Positions 1-7,227 of a stretch of DNA of 15,215 nt are shown piece after piece. Within the stretch, counting starts at the first letter, position 1; each line of letters opens with the position of its first letter. The stretch is taken from contig JAUWZH010000027.1 of the NCBI GenBank assembly GCA_030615435.1, positions 1 through 15,215 on the forward strand. Reading direction: 5' to 3'. The stretch comes from Candidatus Brocadiaceae bacterium (GTDB lineage: Bacteria; Planctomycetota; Brocadiia; SM23-32). The translations under genes and the position numbers were made by a program. The notes beneath the pieces were generated by a model that was not told where the DNA came from, made no database searches, and saw only the letters and a list, made by a program, of their open reading frames with translations.

Positions 1-6
1 GAGGCT

Positions 7-37
7 AAGGAGGGCGGAGGAGGATGGCGAAGGAGGG
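7..37 (+). repeat. purine-rich stretch with AAGGAGGG direct repeat
   Basis: The first 50 bases are strongly purine-rich and contain AAGGAGGG twice, at 7-14 and 30-37. One reading frame stays open to the left window edge, so this could be the tail of a gene or a low-complexity intergenic tract. No protein family is recognisable in any frame. Positions 1-106 hold nothing else I can support. Confidence 0.3.
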
Positions 38-106
38 TCCGCCGGAGGGCTTTGTTCGCAAATTTCTACATCCGCGCTGTCACCAGGCTTGTGGGCGGCA
101 GTCTAA

Positions 107-277
107 TCAAAGCTGATCCCGTTTGCTGGACAGCTCCTGCAAAGAATGTGAGATTCTTTCATGTGCTCTCATTGCCCGCCACCCGCAGACCATCCAGAAT
201 ATGCTCACAAACACCCCCCATAATAGGACGGCAAGGACTGCCAATGCACCGAAGCCTTCTCCAATAAAGTTGATCAT
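107..277 (-). CDS. small single-pass membrane protein (56 aa), function unknown
   Basis: This short gene reads leftward from an ATG at 277 to a TGA at 107-109. It encodes 56 residues. A hydrophobic segment at about residues 10-32 (rich in A, L, V, W, F) could span the membrane once. It is followed by Cys-Gly-Trp-Arg and a charged tail of Arg, Glu, Lys and Gln that looks helical or coiled-coil-like. The start is well supported: GAGAGGAGAG lies upstream, with its AGGAG core (287-291) nine bases from the ATG. A promoter-like pair sits about 130 bases further upstream. GC content is near half, lower than the core genes. No family is recognised. The positive residues after the helix suggest an N-out, C-in topology. 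It lies on the same strand as the DUF4145 gene, but the 278-base gap with its own promoter argues for separate transcription. Confidence 0.6.
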   Translation of the reverse strand: MINFIGEGFGALAVLAVLLWGVFVSIFWMVCGWRAMRAHERISHSLQELSSKRDQL

Positions 278-414
278 TTTCAATCTCTCCTCTCAGCGAA
301 GTGCACCGACTGCACCCATGCAGACGATTGCAGTAGCGTGGGCCTCCACTGCCCTGACGGCACTGCTAAGCCTTGCAAACAGGGTACCTTTTGACCTACA
401 ATGGTTTCGCGCTG

Positions 415-444
415 ATTCTACGGCCCGGAGGAGCTGCCTGTCAA
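415..444 (-). promoter_or_regulatory. sigma-70-type promoter for the 56-aa membrane protein
   Basis: On the minus strand TTGACA (439-444) is followed after 18 bases by TAGAAT (415-420). The -35 box is perfect and the -10 box matches five of six. Transcription would begin near 408 and run leftward into the small membrane gene starting at 277, leaving a leader of about 130 bases. That leader contains short inverted repeats, for example GTGCA/TGCAC at 301-315. There is no gene in 278-555, and this promoter is its main recognisable content. Confidence 0.45.
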
Positions 445-555
445 CAGATTCGGCCACTTCTCGCGCCGCAGGACGCGAAATTTGCGGTCTGGAGTCCGGA
501 TGGCGAGTGCGCCTGCACCAGGCTGCTTCAGTTGGCCATTGAGTTCCTGCGGCAG

Positions 556-1050
556 CTAGCCGCCGCGCCGCCTCCTAAATTCTTCAAAGCGCCGAGTGAG
601 CGAGAATGTGTACATCAGAATAGCCTCCACAAAATCCAAAGCATCCTTCGCATCCGTTTTGTCGATGATCACATTGAGATCGTGTGCCGCGTCGTTGCCA
701 AGAAGCCGGAGCTGATCAGCCCAGGCAAGCAACCTTTGATCTATTTTGCCTTGCTCCTGGAGCATCACGAGTCGGTTTCTCAAGTTACCCTTGATCGCAC
801 CAAGCTCGTGACAGGTCGCTTCCAGGCATTTACGGCACATGATCAAACACGGCTCATATAGACCTACGCGGAACGCTCTTGCTGCGTTTGCGTAGGCTCG
901 CCCTGCCGTCGGAGGAACGTCCCCTGCAGACAGCTCCCGACTAGTGGGGTACAGAATACGCTCCCCCTGCGGCGCACTCACCTCCCCCGGAATCTCGTAG
1001 AATAATGACTCGCACAGGAACACCGCGCCGCATCGCGGGCACTCAGCCAT
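556..1050 (-). CDS. DUF4145-domain protein with N-terminal Cys motif
   Basis: This 164-aa protein matches the pattern of the DUF4145 family. A short N-terminal Cys motif (ECPRCG, with a further Cys near residue 12) is followed by a helical domain with Arg-x3-Glu (RKCLEA) and the family's hallmark GNDAAHD segment near residue 115-121. As I recall, DUF4145 belongs to the HEPN-like helical superfamily, and many family members occur beside or within restriction and defence proteins, so a role in nucleic-acid conflict is possible but not shown. I chose the ATG at 1050 because AGGGAG (1057-1062) lies six bases upstream. The longer in-frame start at 1098 lacks such a site. Only one CxxC knuckle is present, so a complete zinc ribbon is doubtful. 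The C-terminus ends in a run of arginines. GC content is lower than in the neighbouring carbohydrate genes, consistent with an acquired gene. Confidence 0.75.
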   Translation of the reverse strand: MAECPRCGAVFLCESLFYEIPGEVSAPQGERILYPTSRELSAGDVPPTAGRAYANAARAFRVGLYEPCLIMCRKCLEATCHELGAIKGNLRNRLVMLQEQGKIDQRLLAWADQLRLLGNDAAHDLNVIIDKTDAKDALDFVEAILMYTFSLTRRFEEFRRRRGG

Positions 1051-1234
1051 AGCATACTCCCTGATATTATAGTGGGCGTCGGCGGGATCATGAAGCACGG
1101 AGCCTTCCAGCGGCTTTGACTGGACATGCCCCAGGGGAGGAGTTAGAATCGCCGCCCGCCGACACTAGACCCTTGACGGTCCGCCGTCGGGGCAGATATG
1201 TCGCCCTTGTAGTCAAGATTGGAGAGACGTCACG

Positions 1235-3601
1235 ATGAAAGACAGCAACCGCAGCGTCCGGCAGTCAGGCAGTGGACACGCCCGTTCTCACTCTGCGCCC
1301 GGCGACACCGCTGCGGGCGAGAGGCGCGACCAGACGTCGGCCGACCCCAAAGCGCCGGCGCACGAGCTCATCTACACAGGGGTGGTGCTGGAGAGCGTCC
1401 AGCTCTGGGATCATCTCAAGAGGATAAAGCAGGTCAAAGAGCTCGGCCTGGGCAACTTCGTTGAGCTCTCTGCGGTGGTCCACGTGGGGAACAGCGAGGA
1501 GGACAGGGAGCACTGGAAGAAGCTTTATCCCGAGCTCGCGGAAGAAATTGACCGAGTGCCCAGGGCGAAGACCCTGCTGGAAAAGGGCTCGCCCGCCGTG
1601 ATCTCAATCCCCGAAGACCTCCTGATGGAGGAAGTTCGACTCTGTCGGGAAAACGGGCTGTATTTCGATTTCGGCTTCGGTTTGACCAGCCACACCGGCG
1701 AGGCGCGCAGGCGTCTGCTCGCCAGGGCGAAGGAGGCGGGCGGAGAGTACCTCGCCACTTCCGCTCTGACGGGAGAGGCTACGAGTCTGCTTGCAGCCGT
1801 GTTAGCCGTGTTGCCTTCCAGCGTTTGGAAGGCGGACCACGGCGTGGACGTGAGCAAGATGAACCTGCAAACCATGCACGATTGGTTCGTGGACAGGCAG
1901 CGCGAAGTCGTGGCGGATGCCAGAAGTGCCGGCCTCCTCGAAGTGAGCAGCAGCGCCGAGGCCACCTCCCAGTTCCGGCTCCTCCTGGAAGCCGGGATCA
2001 GGATACCGATTCTCGAACTCGTCCCCTATGAGCCCCTTGCCGGTCTCGCCGCAGTGCGAGGCTCGGCGAGGGCCTACGAGTCGCCGCTCTGGGGAGTATT
2101 GTTCGCTTTCGGCTGGTACAGGGCCCCCGTGGACACCGACGTTCCGAACCGAGCCCGGATCGCCTACAACATGTTCTATGCCGGCGGCTCGCGGCTGTTC
2201 TCCGACATGAACTACCACTTTCAACTGCACGGCACACCCGGCGGCTTCTTCACAGAGCAGGCCCGTCCGCCGCTGCGAATAGGCGAAAAGGAGTTCCGGG
2301 ACTTCGACGATCCGATCTGCGTGGCGGGCCGCAAGGTCCTGAGCGATCACTACGAGTTCGTTCAGTTTCACAACCGCCCTGCGGGAGGCCCGCGGGTGAA
2401 GATCGGCGTCGTCCTCGGCCACCTCGACTCCTATGCCGGCGTTCACCTCCCGGATTACGTCTGGAGCGTGGCCGAGCCGGGCTGGGAAACGGGCGACGCG
2501 GAAAAGACCTGGGAACTGTTCTACCGACTCTTCGACGCCGAGCCCTGGTACACCCCTCCCCTGAAGAACTACTGGCAGGCCGACCCCGCGCAGAAGAACC
2601 CGTACGGCACGCCCCCGTGCGGCCAGGTGGACATCGTCCCCGTCGAAGCCCCCCTGGAGGTCCTCCAGACCTACAGCGTCCTGGTATTCCTGGGCTGGAA
2701 CACCTTGACGGAGGAGATCTACGGGAAGCTCAAGCGATACGTGGAGGCCGGCGGTCGCCTGCTGATGAGCCTGCCCCAGTTGAGCACGCAGCTCCACCGC
2801 GGAGATGACCTGGAGTTGATCCACGGGGGCGACCTGGACGACCTGTTCGGCGTCCGAATTGAGGGACCCGGGGAGAGCACCGAGTTCGTCCAGTTCCTCA
2901 GCACGGGCGCCTTCAAGCCCTACGAGTTCCCCAAGGGGACGTTGTATCTCGAGGAGACGAAACTGGCCCGAACGCGCCTCACCAGCGCCGTCGCGCTCGC
3001 CGCGAGCAACGAGGGAACGCCGGTCCTGCTGGAGAACAGGAAGGGGGAAGGCTTCTGCTACCTGCTCGCGACGTGGGGCTACCCGGGGCTGCACCTGCAA
3101 TCGTTCCTGACCGACGTGCTGCGCACCATCTCGAACGGGGAACAGGACACCATCGCCGTCCAGGGCGACTCAGTCTTCTACGCGGTCTATCCAAGGACGG
3201 TTGACTCGCCGAACGACCTCCATACCCTTTATGTGGGCAACAAGGGCTTCTACGGCCTTCCGAACCACTGCCGCGTTTCGGTCGCGGGCAGGGCGGTTCC
3301 GCTGCGAGTCGAGGCCTATGACATGAGGATCGTGTGGATCGCGGGCGATCTGGTGGTATCCCCGTTTGACCGGTTTGTGAGGGTGGAGCGCGTCCAGTCC
3401 GGCGCGGAGGGACACGTGGTGGGCCTGGTCGGGCGGAAGGGCCGGCACCGCATCCAACTCGCCTGTCTGGGCAGCGAGGTAGGCCGCGTGCTGCTGAACG
3501 GAGAGGCGCAGACCGTCCACTGCGACGAGGATGGGGTCAGCAGCTTCGAGTGCACGATGGACGGCGCCCACGAACTGATGATCGAAGAAACCAGTTGCTA
3601 A
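1235..3601 (+). CDS. putative TIM-barrel glycosidase-like protein with class I amidotransferase-like domain
   Basis: This 788-aa protein has no signal peptide, so it is probably cytoplasmic. Residues 1-43 are polar and low in complexity. Residues about 45-330 look like a TIM-barrel region. Residues about 388-600 resemble the amidotransferase-like (beta-galactosidase trimerisation-like) domain found in GH42-type and related uncharacterised glycosidases: a beta strand VKIGVVLG, then LVFLGWNTL, then YVEAGGRLLMSLPQ near residues 480-515. The C-terminal 150 residues look like beta-sandwich domains. I cannot point to the catalytic carboxylates, so hydrolase activity is inferred from architecture and neighbourhood. 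The start has GGAGAG at 1221-1226, eight bases upstream. It begins a plus-strand cluster with the PcRGLX/YetA-like and SDR genes and probably acts on the same oligosaccharide. An alternative reading is a catalytically dead sugar-binding relative. Confidence 0.6.
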   Translation: MKDSNRSVRQSGSGHARSHSAPGDTAAGERRDQTSADPKAPAHELIYTGVVLESVQLWDHLKRIKQVKELGLGNFVELSAVVHVGNSEEDREHWKKLYPELAEEIDRVPRAKTLLEKGSPAVISIPEDLLMEEVRLCRENGLYFDFGFGLTSHTGEARRRLLARAKEAGGEYLATSALTGEATSLLAAVLAVLPSSVWKADHGVDVSKMNLQTMHDWFVDRQREVVADARSAGLLEVSSSAEATSQFRLLLEAGIRIPILELVPYEPLAGLAAVRGSARAYESPLWGVLFAFGWYRAPVDTDVPNRARIAYNMFYAGGSRLFSDMNYHFQLHGTPGGFFTEQARPPLRIGEKEFRDFDDPICVAGRKVLSDHYEFVQFHNRPAGGPRVKIGVVLGHLDSYAGVHLPDYVWSVAEPGWETGDAEKTWELFYRLFDAEPWYTPPLKNYWQADPAQKNPYGTPPCGQVDIVPVEAPLEVLQTYSVLVFLGWNTLTEEIYGKLKRYVEAGGRLLMSLPQLSTQLHRGDDLELIHGGDLDDLFGVRIEGPGESTEFVQFLSTGAFKPYEFPKGTLYLEETKLARTRLTSAVALAASNEGTPVLLENRKGEGFCYLLATWGYPGLHLQSFLTDVLRTISNGEQDTIAVQGDSVFYAVYPRTVDSPNDLHTLYVGNKGFYGLPNHCRVSVAGRAVPLRVEAYDMRIVWIAGDLVVSPFDRFVRVERVQSGAEGHVVGLVGRKGRHRIQLACLGSEVGRVLLNGEAQTVHCDEDGVSSFECTMDGAHELMIEETSC

Positions 3602-3632
3602 TCTATGTAGCCAAGAATGTTGGGGCGCCACG

Positions 3633-3710
3633 ATGAAAAGCCGCTCGGGCGCCTTCGAGGGAACTCGCCCGCAGGCGCGCAAACCAGAGCCGAAAACGAG
3701 AGGAAGATGA
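3633..3710 (+). CDS. possible 25-aa leader peptide overlapping the next start
   Basis: A 25-codon frame starts with ATG at 3633 and ends with TGA at 3708-3710. That stop shares bases with the tandem ATGATG start of the large downstream gene, giving a geometry typical of translational coupling. The peptide begins MKSRSG and is rich in Arg, Pro and Lys. Its start context (acgATGAAA) resembles that of the gene at 1235. A GGGG run lies about seven bases upstream. It may be a coupling leader, or simply non-coding sequence in front of the true start. An in-frame extension of the large gene to 3617 is the competing interpretation. Confidence 0.25.
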   Translation: MKSRSGAFEGTRPQARKPEPKTRGR

Positions 3711-6145
3711 TGGAGGTCCCAAGCGGACGCATCGAGCTCAGAGTGACGGAGCGGCTCGGCATTGAACGCCGCAACTATCCCGTGACGGTGGGCGTGCCCT
3801 TCCCCGCCGGTGAACTTCATTCGATCGAGCAGGTGCGGGTGCTCGACTGCGACGCACGCGAGGTGCCGTGCCAGGTGGCGAGGATGGACCTCTCCGACTG
3901 GCCGGACGGTTCCGTAAAGGGCGTTCGCCTCGATTTTCAGGCCACGATGGGCCCGGAGCAGACCGCCCTCTACACCCTGGAGTACGGCGGCGGGCCGGGC
4001 GAAGCGGCTCCGGCAACGCCGGTAGGCATGCAGGAAGATGCCGACACTCTGCGCGTGCACACCGGGCCACTGGAGTTCGAGATCTCGAAGCGCAGCTTCC
4101 GGTTATTCGAGAGCGTTCGGCTCAACGGGGTCGAGATGATAGACGCCTCGCGGCCGCGCGGGTTCTTCCTCACATCCGTCGAGGACAAGGTCTACGAGAG
4201 CGGGCTCGCCCGGTCGCCCGAGGTGCAGGTGGAGTCCAGCGGCCCGCTGCGGGCGTCGGTCCGCATCAAAGGAGCGCACACGGCCCCCGACGGGGATGAG
4301 TTCATGGACTTCGATGTGCGGATCGAGGCGTTCGCCGGCGCGCCCTTCGTGAAGGTGACCTACGGGTTCTACAACATGGGTCGGCACGTCGAGCTCCGCC
4401 TCGTAGACCCCTTCCGCGGCAGCCTGTTCCGCGTGCCGTACTCGAGCGTCAGGGACATCAGGCTCAAGACCCCCCTGCGCATCGAGGCAGAGACCGAAGC
4501 GCTGATCCCAGGCGACAGGTTCTACGTCCACCGCGTCCGCGGCGACGCCTCGCTGTATTACGGCTGGTGCCCCCGGCTGAACAACCGGGAGGGTCTGGGC
4601 CACATCCTGCGCTACAAGGGGGAGGACAACTTCCTGTATCCGGGCACAACGCAGGACTCCAGCAGCGGCTGCGAGGTGGTGGACCAGGGCGAGGGGCGGA
4701 CGATGCAGATTCGCTACGCCACTCACGAGGGCAATTTCTGCCCGATGGACGTGGAGGAAGTGCTGCGGGATGAGCCCGACGGCACCCGCGAGGTGTTCTA
4801 CTTGGGCAGCCCGGACGGTTGGGTGGACATCTCGAACGCCCAGCGCGGCGCGGCCGTCTTCGTGCGACTGTTCGGGATGCTGCCCCCGAAGCAGGTCGAA
4901 CTCACGAGCGACAGCGTTGAGACGATTCTGTGGCCGGCGCGAGCAGGCGACCTCGACCTCGGCGAGGGTTCCGGCAAGAGCCACGAGATGTTCTTCCTCT
5001 TCCACGAGGGCTCCGGCGTGGAGCAGAAGGTAGACTGGCTCTGTGAGGCCTTCCGTGAACCGCTGGTCTGCGCCGTGGAGCCGGCCTGGATCCAGCGCAC
5101 GGGCCTGCTGGGGGACATCTACCCGGTGGAGACTGCGAACAGGCCGAACTTCGAGAAGCGCCTGCGCCACGTCTTTGAAGGCTGGATCGGGGGCAGTTTC
5201 TTTGAAAGCTGGGCCGGGAGCAGCCCGAGCATGATGAATTACCCCGAGATGGCGCTCGCCACACCCGTGGCAAAGGGCAACGCTTCCAACAACGACGGCG
5301 ACGCCGTGATGTCGCTGATGCTCCAGTTCGCGCGCACGGGCGAGCCGAGGTACTTCCTCGCGGCGCGCGATCAGGCGCGGCACACGATGGACGTGGACTT
5401 CATCCGCTACAGCCCCGACCCGCTGATGCACGAAGGCATCCACATGCATTCCTACGACCACGTGACGGCGATCTCCCAGCCCTCTCACGTCTGGATCGAG
5501 GGGATGCTCGACTATTACTACCTCACCGGCGAGCCGGAGGCGATCTTCGTCTGCCGGTCGGTGGGCAGACACCTGTCGCGGCAGGTCTTCGCCGACAGGC
5601 TCATGTGCTACTGCGACGAGCGCGAGGCAGGCTGGCCCCTGATCATGTTCAGCGCCCTGTACCGGGCGACGAGCGACAAGGGCATCGAACGGGCCGCCCG
5701 GCACGTTGTGGACATGCTGGATGCCTGGCAGGACAAGATCAGCGGCATCTGGCTCTCGCGCTGGCGACAGGAGGCCCGTTACAACATGGACGGCGGCGGC
5801 TTCCAGCGGGCGGTGGTTTTCTGCGGCCTCTACCAGTGGTGGAAGGCGACCGGCGACGAGCAGGCCAGGGAGATATTCCGCCGCGGCATCTTCACTTTCT
5901 CCGACGAAGTCTCCGAGATAACGAGTTTCGGCGGCCGCGACTTCATCAACCTCGAGTGCCTCGCCTACGCTTACACCATGCTCGGCGATCGCACGTGCAT
6001 CGAGAAGGCAATGAGGGCGTGGCGATTCGTCACCAGAATGGGCCAGGGCGAGTATCCCGTTGATGGGGGCGCCCTCCGCAGCGCCTTCCCGTTCTTGCAG
6101 GTGGCCGATGAACTCGGCCTGGTGAGCCGGGACTACGAGGATTGA
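3710..6145 (+). CDS. PcRGLX/YetA-like protein (exo-rhamnogalacturonan lyase family, PL26-like)
   Basis: This 811-aa protein shows the three-part build of the PcRGLX/YetA family. An N-terminal RIFT-barrel-like domain (about 1-95) carries YPVTVGVPFPAGEL and then WPDGSVKGVRLDFQA, both close to the family pattern. A central beta-sandwich covers about 100-430. A C-terminal helical toroid covers about 470-811, with aromatic-rich segments such as HSYDHVTAISQPSHVW and LDYYYLTGE. The characterised fungal member PcRGLX is an exo-acting rhamnogalacturonan lyase of family PL26, while Bacillus YetA is a relative of less certain role. No signal peptide is visible, so the substrate is probably an imported oligosaccharide. 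I placed the start at the second Met (3710) because GAGAGGA (3698-3704) lies five bases upstream. An in-frame start at 3617 would add 31 low-complexity residues. It is flanked by a glycosidase-like gene and a gluconate 5-dehydrogenase-like gene, which fits uronate catabolism. Confidence 0.65.
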   Translation: MEVPSGRIELRVTERLGIERRNYPVTVGVPFPAGELHSIEQVRVLDCDAREVPCQVARMDLSDWPDGSVKGVRLDFQATMGPEQTALYTLEYGGGPGEAAPATPVGMQEDADTLRVHTGPLEFEISKRSFRLFESVRLNGVEMIDASRPRGFFLTSVEDKVYESGLARSPEVQVESSGPLRASVRIKGAHTAPDGDEFMDFDVRIEAFAGAPFVKVTYGFYNMGRHVELRLVDPFRGSLFRVPYSSVRDIRLKTPLRIEAETEALIPGDRFYVHRVRGDASLYYGWCPRLNNREGLGHILRYKGEDNFLYPGTTQDSSSGCEVVDQGEGRTMQIRYATHEGNFCPMDVEEVLRDEPDGTREVFYLGSPDGWVDISNAQRGAAVFVRLFGMLPPKQVELTSDSVETILWPARAGDLDLGEGSGKSHEMFFLFHEGSGVEQKVDWLCEAFREPLVCAVEPAWIQRTGLLGDIYPVETANRPNFEKRLRHVFEGWIGGSFFESWAGSSPSMMNYPEMALATPVAKGNASNNDGDAVMSLMLQFARTGEPRYFLAARDQARHTMDVDFIRYSPDPLMHEGIHMHSYDHVTAISQPSHVWIEGMLDYYYLTGEPEAIFVCRSVGRHLSRQVFADRLMCYCDEREAGWPLIMFSALYRATSDKGIERAARHVVDMLDAWQDKISGIWLSRWRQEARYNMDGGGFQRAVVFCGLYQWWKATGDEQAREIFRRGIFTFSDEVSEITSFGGRDFINLECLAYAYTMLGDRTCIEKAMRAWRFVTRMGQGEYPVDGGALRSAFPFLQVADELGLVSRDYED

Positions 6146-6250
6146 CCAGCGGGCGGGCCGGGCGCTGCACGGGCCCACAGGCTGGCGCGCCCGTCCTGGA
6201 GGGGTGAGACGAGCGCCCTTCGAGGAGCTTCATCGCACTGGAGGATGCAA

Positions 6251-7021
6251 ATGCACGCAACTGGACTTTTCGACCTTACGGGAAAGACGGCGCTGATTAC
6301 GGGCTCTGCGCGGGGGCTCGGGCGCGTGCTGGCCTGCGGGCTGGGGGAGGCGGGCGCAGCGCTCGTGCTCAACGACGTGGATGAGGAGGCCCTGGAAAAG
6401 ACTGCCGCCGAGCTCCGCGCCGACGGGCTGGCAACGCGGACCTCCCGCTTCGACGTCACGAACGAGAACGAGGTCGAGGCATCGGTTGCCGCAATTGAGC
6501 AGGAGGCCGGCCCGATAGACGTTCTGGTCAACAATGCCGGCATCAACCTGCGGGAAGCGCTCCCAGAGCTCGACACCGAAACCTGGCGCCAGGTGCTGGA
6601 GGTCAACCTCACCGGGCCGATGTGCGTGTCGAGGGCCCTGGCCCGGCGGATGATCCCCCGCCGGCGCGGCAAGATCATCAACATCTGCTCGCTGCTCAGC
6701 GAGGCGGCCCGCCCGACGTGCGCCCCCTACGCAGTGAGCAAGGCGGGGCTGAAGATGCTCACCAGGTCGCTCGCTGTGGAGCTCGGCCCGCACAACATCC
6801 AGGTCAACGGGATCGGCCCCGGCTACTTCGTCACCGAGATGACGCAGGCGCTCAGGGACGACCCCGAGTTCGACCGATGGGTCCTCCAACGGACCCCCGC
6901 GGAGCGCTGGGGCGAGCCGCGCGAGCTGGTCGGCTGCGCCGTGTTTCTCGCCTCCGAGGCATCCTCGTTCGTCAACGGGCAACTCATTTACGTGGACGGA
7001 GGGTGGCTGGCGGCGCTCTGA
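6251..7021 (+). CDS. SDR-family oxidoreductase, gluconate 5-dehydrogenase-like
   Basis: This 256-aa protein is a complete classical short-chain dehydrogenase. The NAD(P)-binding motif TGSARGLG is at residues 17-24, NNAG follows beta-strand 4, the catalytic Ser is at 147, and YAVSK places Tyr160 and Lys164 at the usual spacing. The C-terminal part, with IGPGYFVTEMT, RTPAERWG and SSFVNGQ near the end, is typical of gluconate 5-dehydrogenases and the related KduD branch, which interconvert keto-gluconate or keto-uronate derivatives with NAD(P)H. The ATG at 6251 is preferred because GGAGG (6240-6244) lies six bases upstream. The in-frame ATG at 6245 abuts that site. It is 105 bases downstream of the PcRGLX/YetA-like gene and probably belongs to the same transcript, reducing or oxidising the sugar acids released. 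The exact substrate cannot be read from the sequence. Confidence 0.85.
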   Translation: MHATGLFDLTGKTALITGSARGLGRVLACGLGEAGAALVLNDVDEEALEKTAAELRADGLATRTSRFDVTNENEVEASVAAIEQEAGPIDVLVNNAGINLREALPELDTETWRQVLEVNLTGPMCVSRALARRMIPRRRGKIINICSLLSEAARPTCAPYAVSKAGLKMLTRSLAVELGPHNIQVNGIGPGYFVTEMTQALRDDPEFDRWVLQRTPAERWGEPRELVGCAVFLASEASSFVNGQLIYVDGGWLAAL

Positions 7022-7119
7022 GGGCCACCTCGCCCCGCCCCGGGCCATTTGTCCGCCCTCCCCCACCAACCCCCGCAGGCTGGAGCCGGAGCGACGAAGA
7101 GCGCGCCAGAGTGCGCCCG

Positions 7120-7167
7120 GTTGCTGGAACTCCAGTCCGCCCTACGGGCTCCTTACGTTCCAGCAAC
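7120..7167. repeat. long perfect palindrome with nested stem
   Basis: The 11-base arm GTTGCTGGAAC (7120-7130) pairs perfectly with GTTCCAGCAAC (7157-7167). Inside the 26-base loop a second stem, GCCC (7139-7142) with GGGC (7146-7149), closes over a TAC triloop. No T-run follows on either strand, so this is not a typical intrinsic terminator. It sits at the left side of the AT-richer patch behind the SDR gene. It could be a dispersed intergenic repeat (REP/BIME-like), a mobile-element end, or an RNA structure in the 3' region of the sugar-gene transcript. The rest of 7022-7227 holds no gene I can recognise. Confidence 0.7.
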
Positions 7168-7227
7168 GGTTGGAGGGTGAGACTACCTTATCCAACCCCA
7201 TTTTCTGTCCAAACAATGGGGAGCACC

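Noticed and set aside
123..861. Overlapping plus-strand frames in the left patch
   Set aside because: They run antisense to the 56-aa membrane gene and the DUF4145 gene, and have no good ribosome-binding sites or protein features.
1057..1094. TATAAT (minus strand, 1066-1071) as the DUF4145 promoter
   Set aside because: The -10 box is perfect, but the -35 (TTCATG) is weak and the predicted start near 1059 would fall within the ribosome-binding site AGGGAG, so function is doubtful.
1173..1202. TTGACG with a TATGTC- or GATATG-like box upstream of the 1235 gene
   Set aside because: Only three of six -10 matches at any reasonable spacing. It may be used, but I cannot support it.
1802..3100. 432-aa minus-strand open frame opposite the TIM-barrel-like gene
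   Set aside because: It is antisense to a well-supported gene. Its composition (rich in Arg, Ala, Val, Glu) is what a GC-rich antisense frame gives, and no family pattern is visible.
4103..6178. 691-aa minus-strand open frame opposite the PcRGLX/YetA-like gene
   Set aside because: A long antisense shadow in high-GC DNA. The plus-strand protein has clear family motifs and a ribosome-binding site, while this one has neither.
7120..7167. Palindrome as an integron attC site
   Set aside because: The arm ends do not give RYYYAAC/GTTRRRY cores in the right arrangement, and no integrase gene is visible.
7196..7221. CCCCATT/AATGGGG stem as a terminator for the Nudix-like gene
   Set aside because: A seven-base stem with a 12-base loop exists just after the stop, but there is no T-run on the minus strand.
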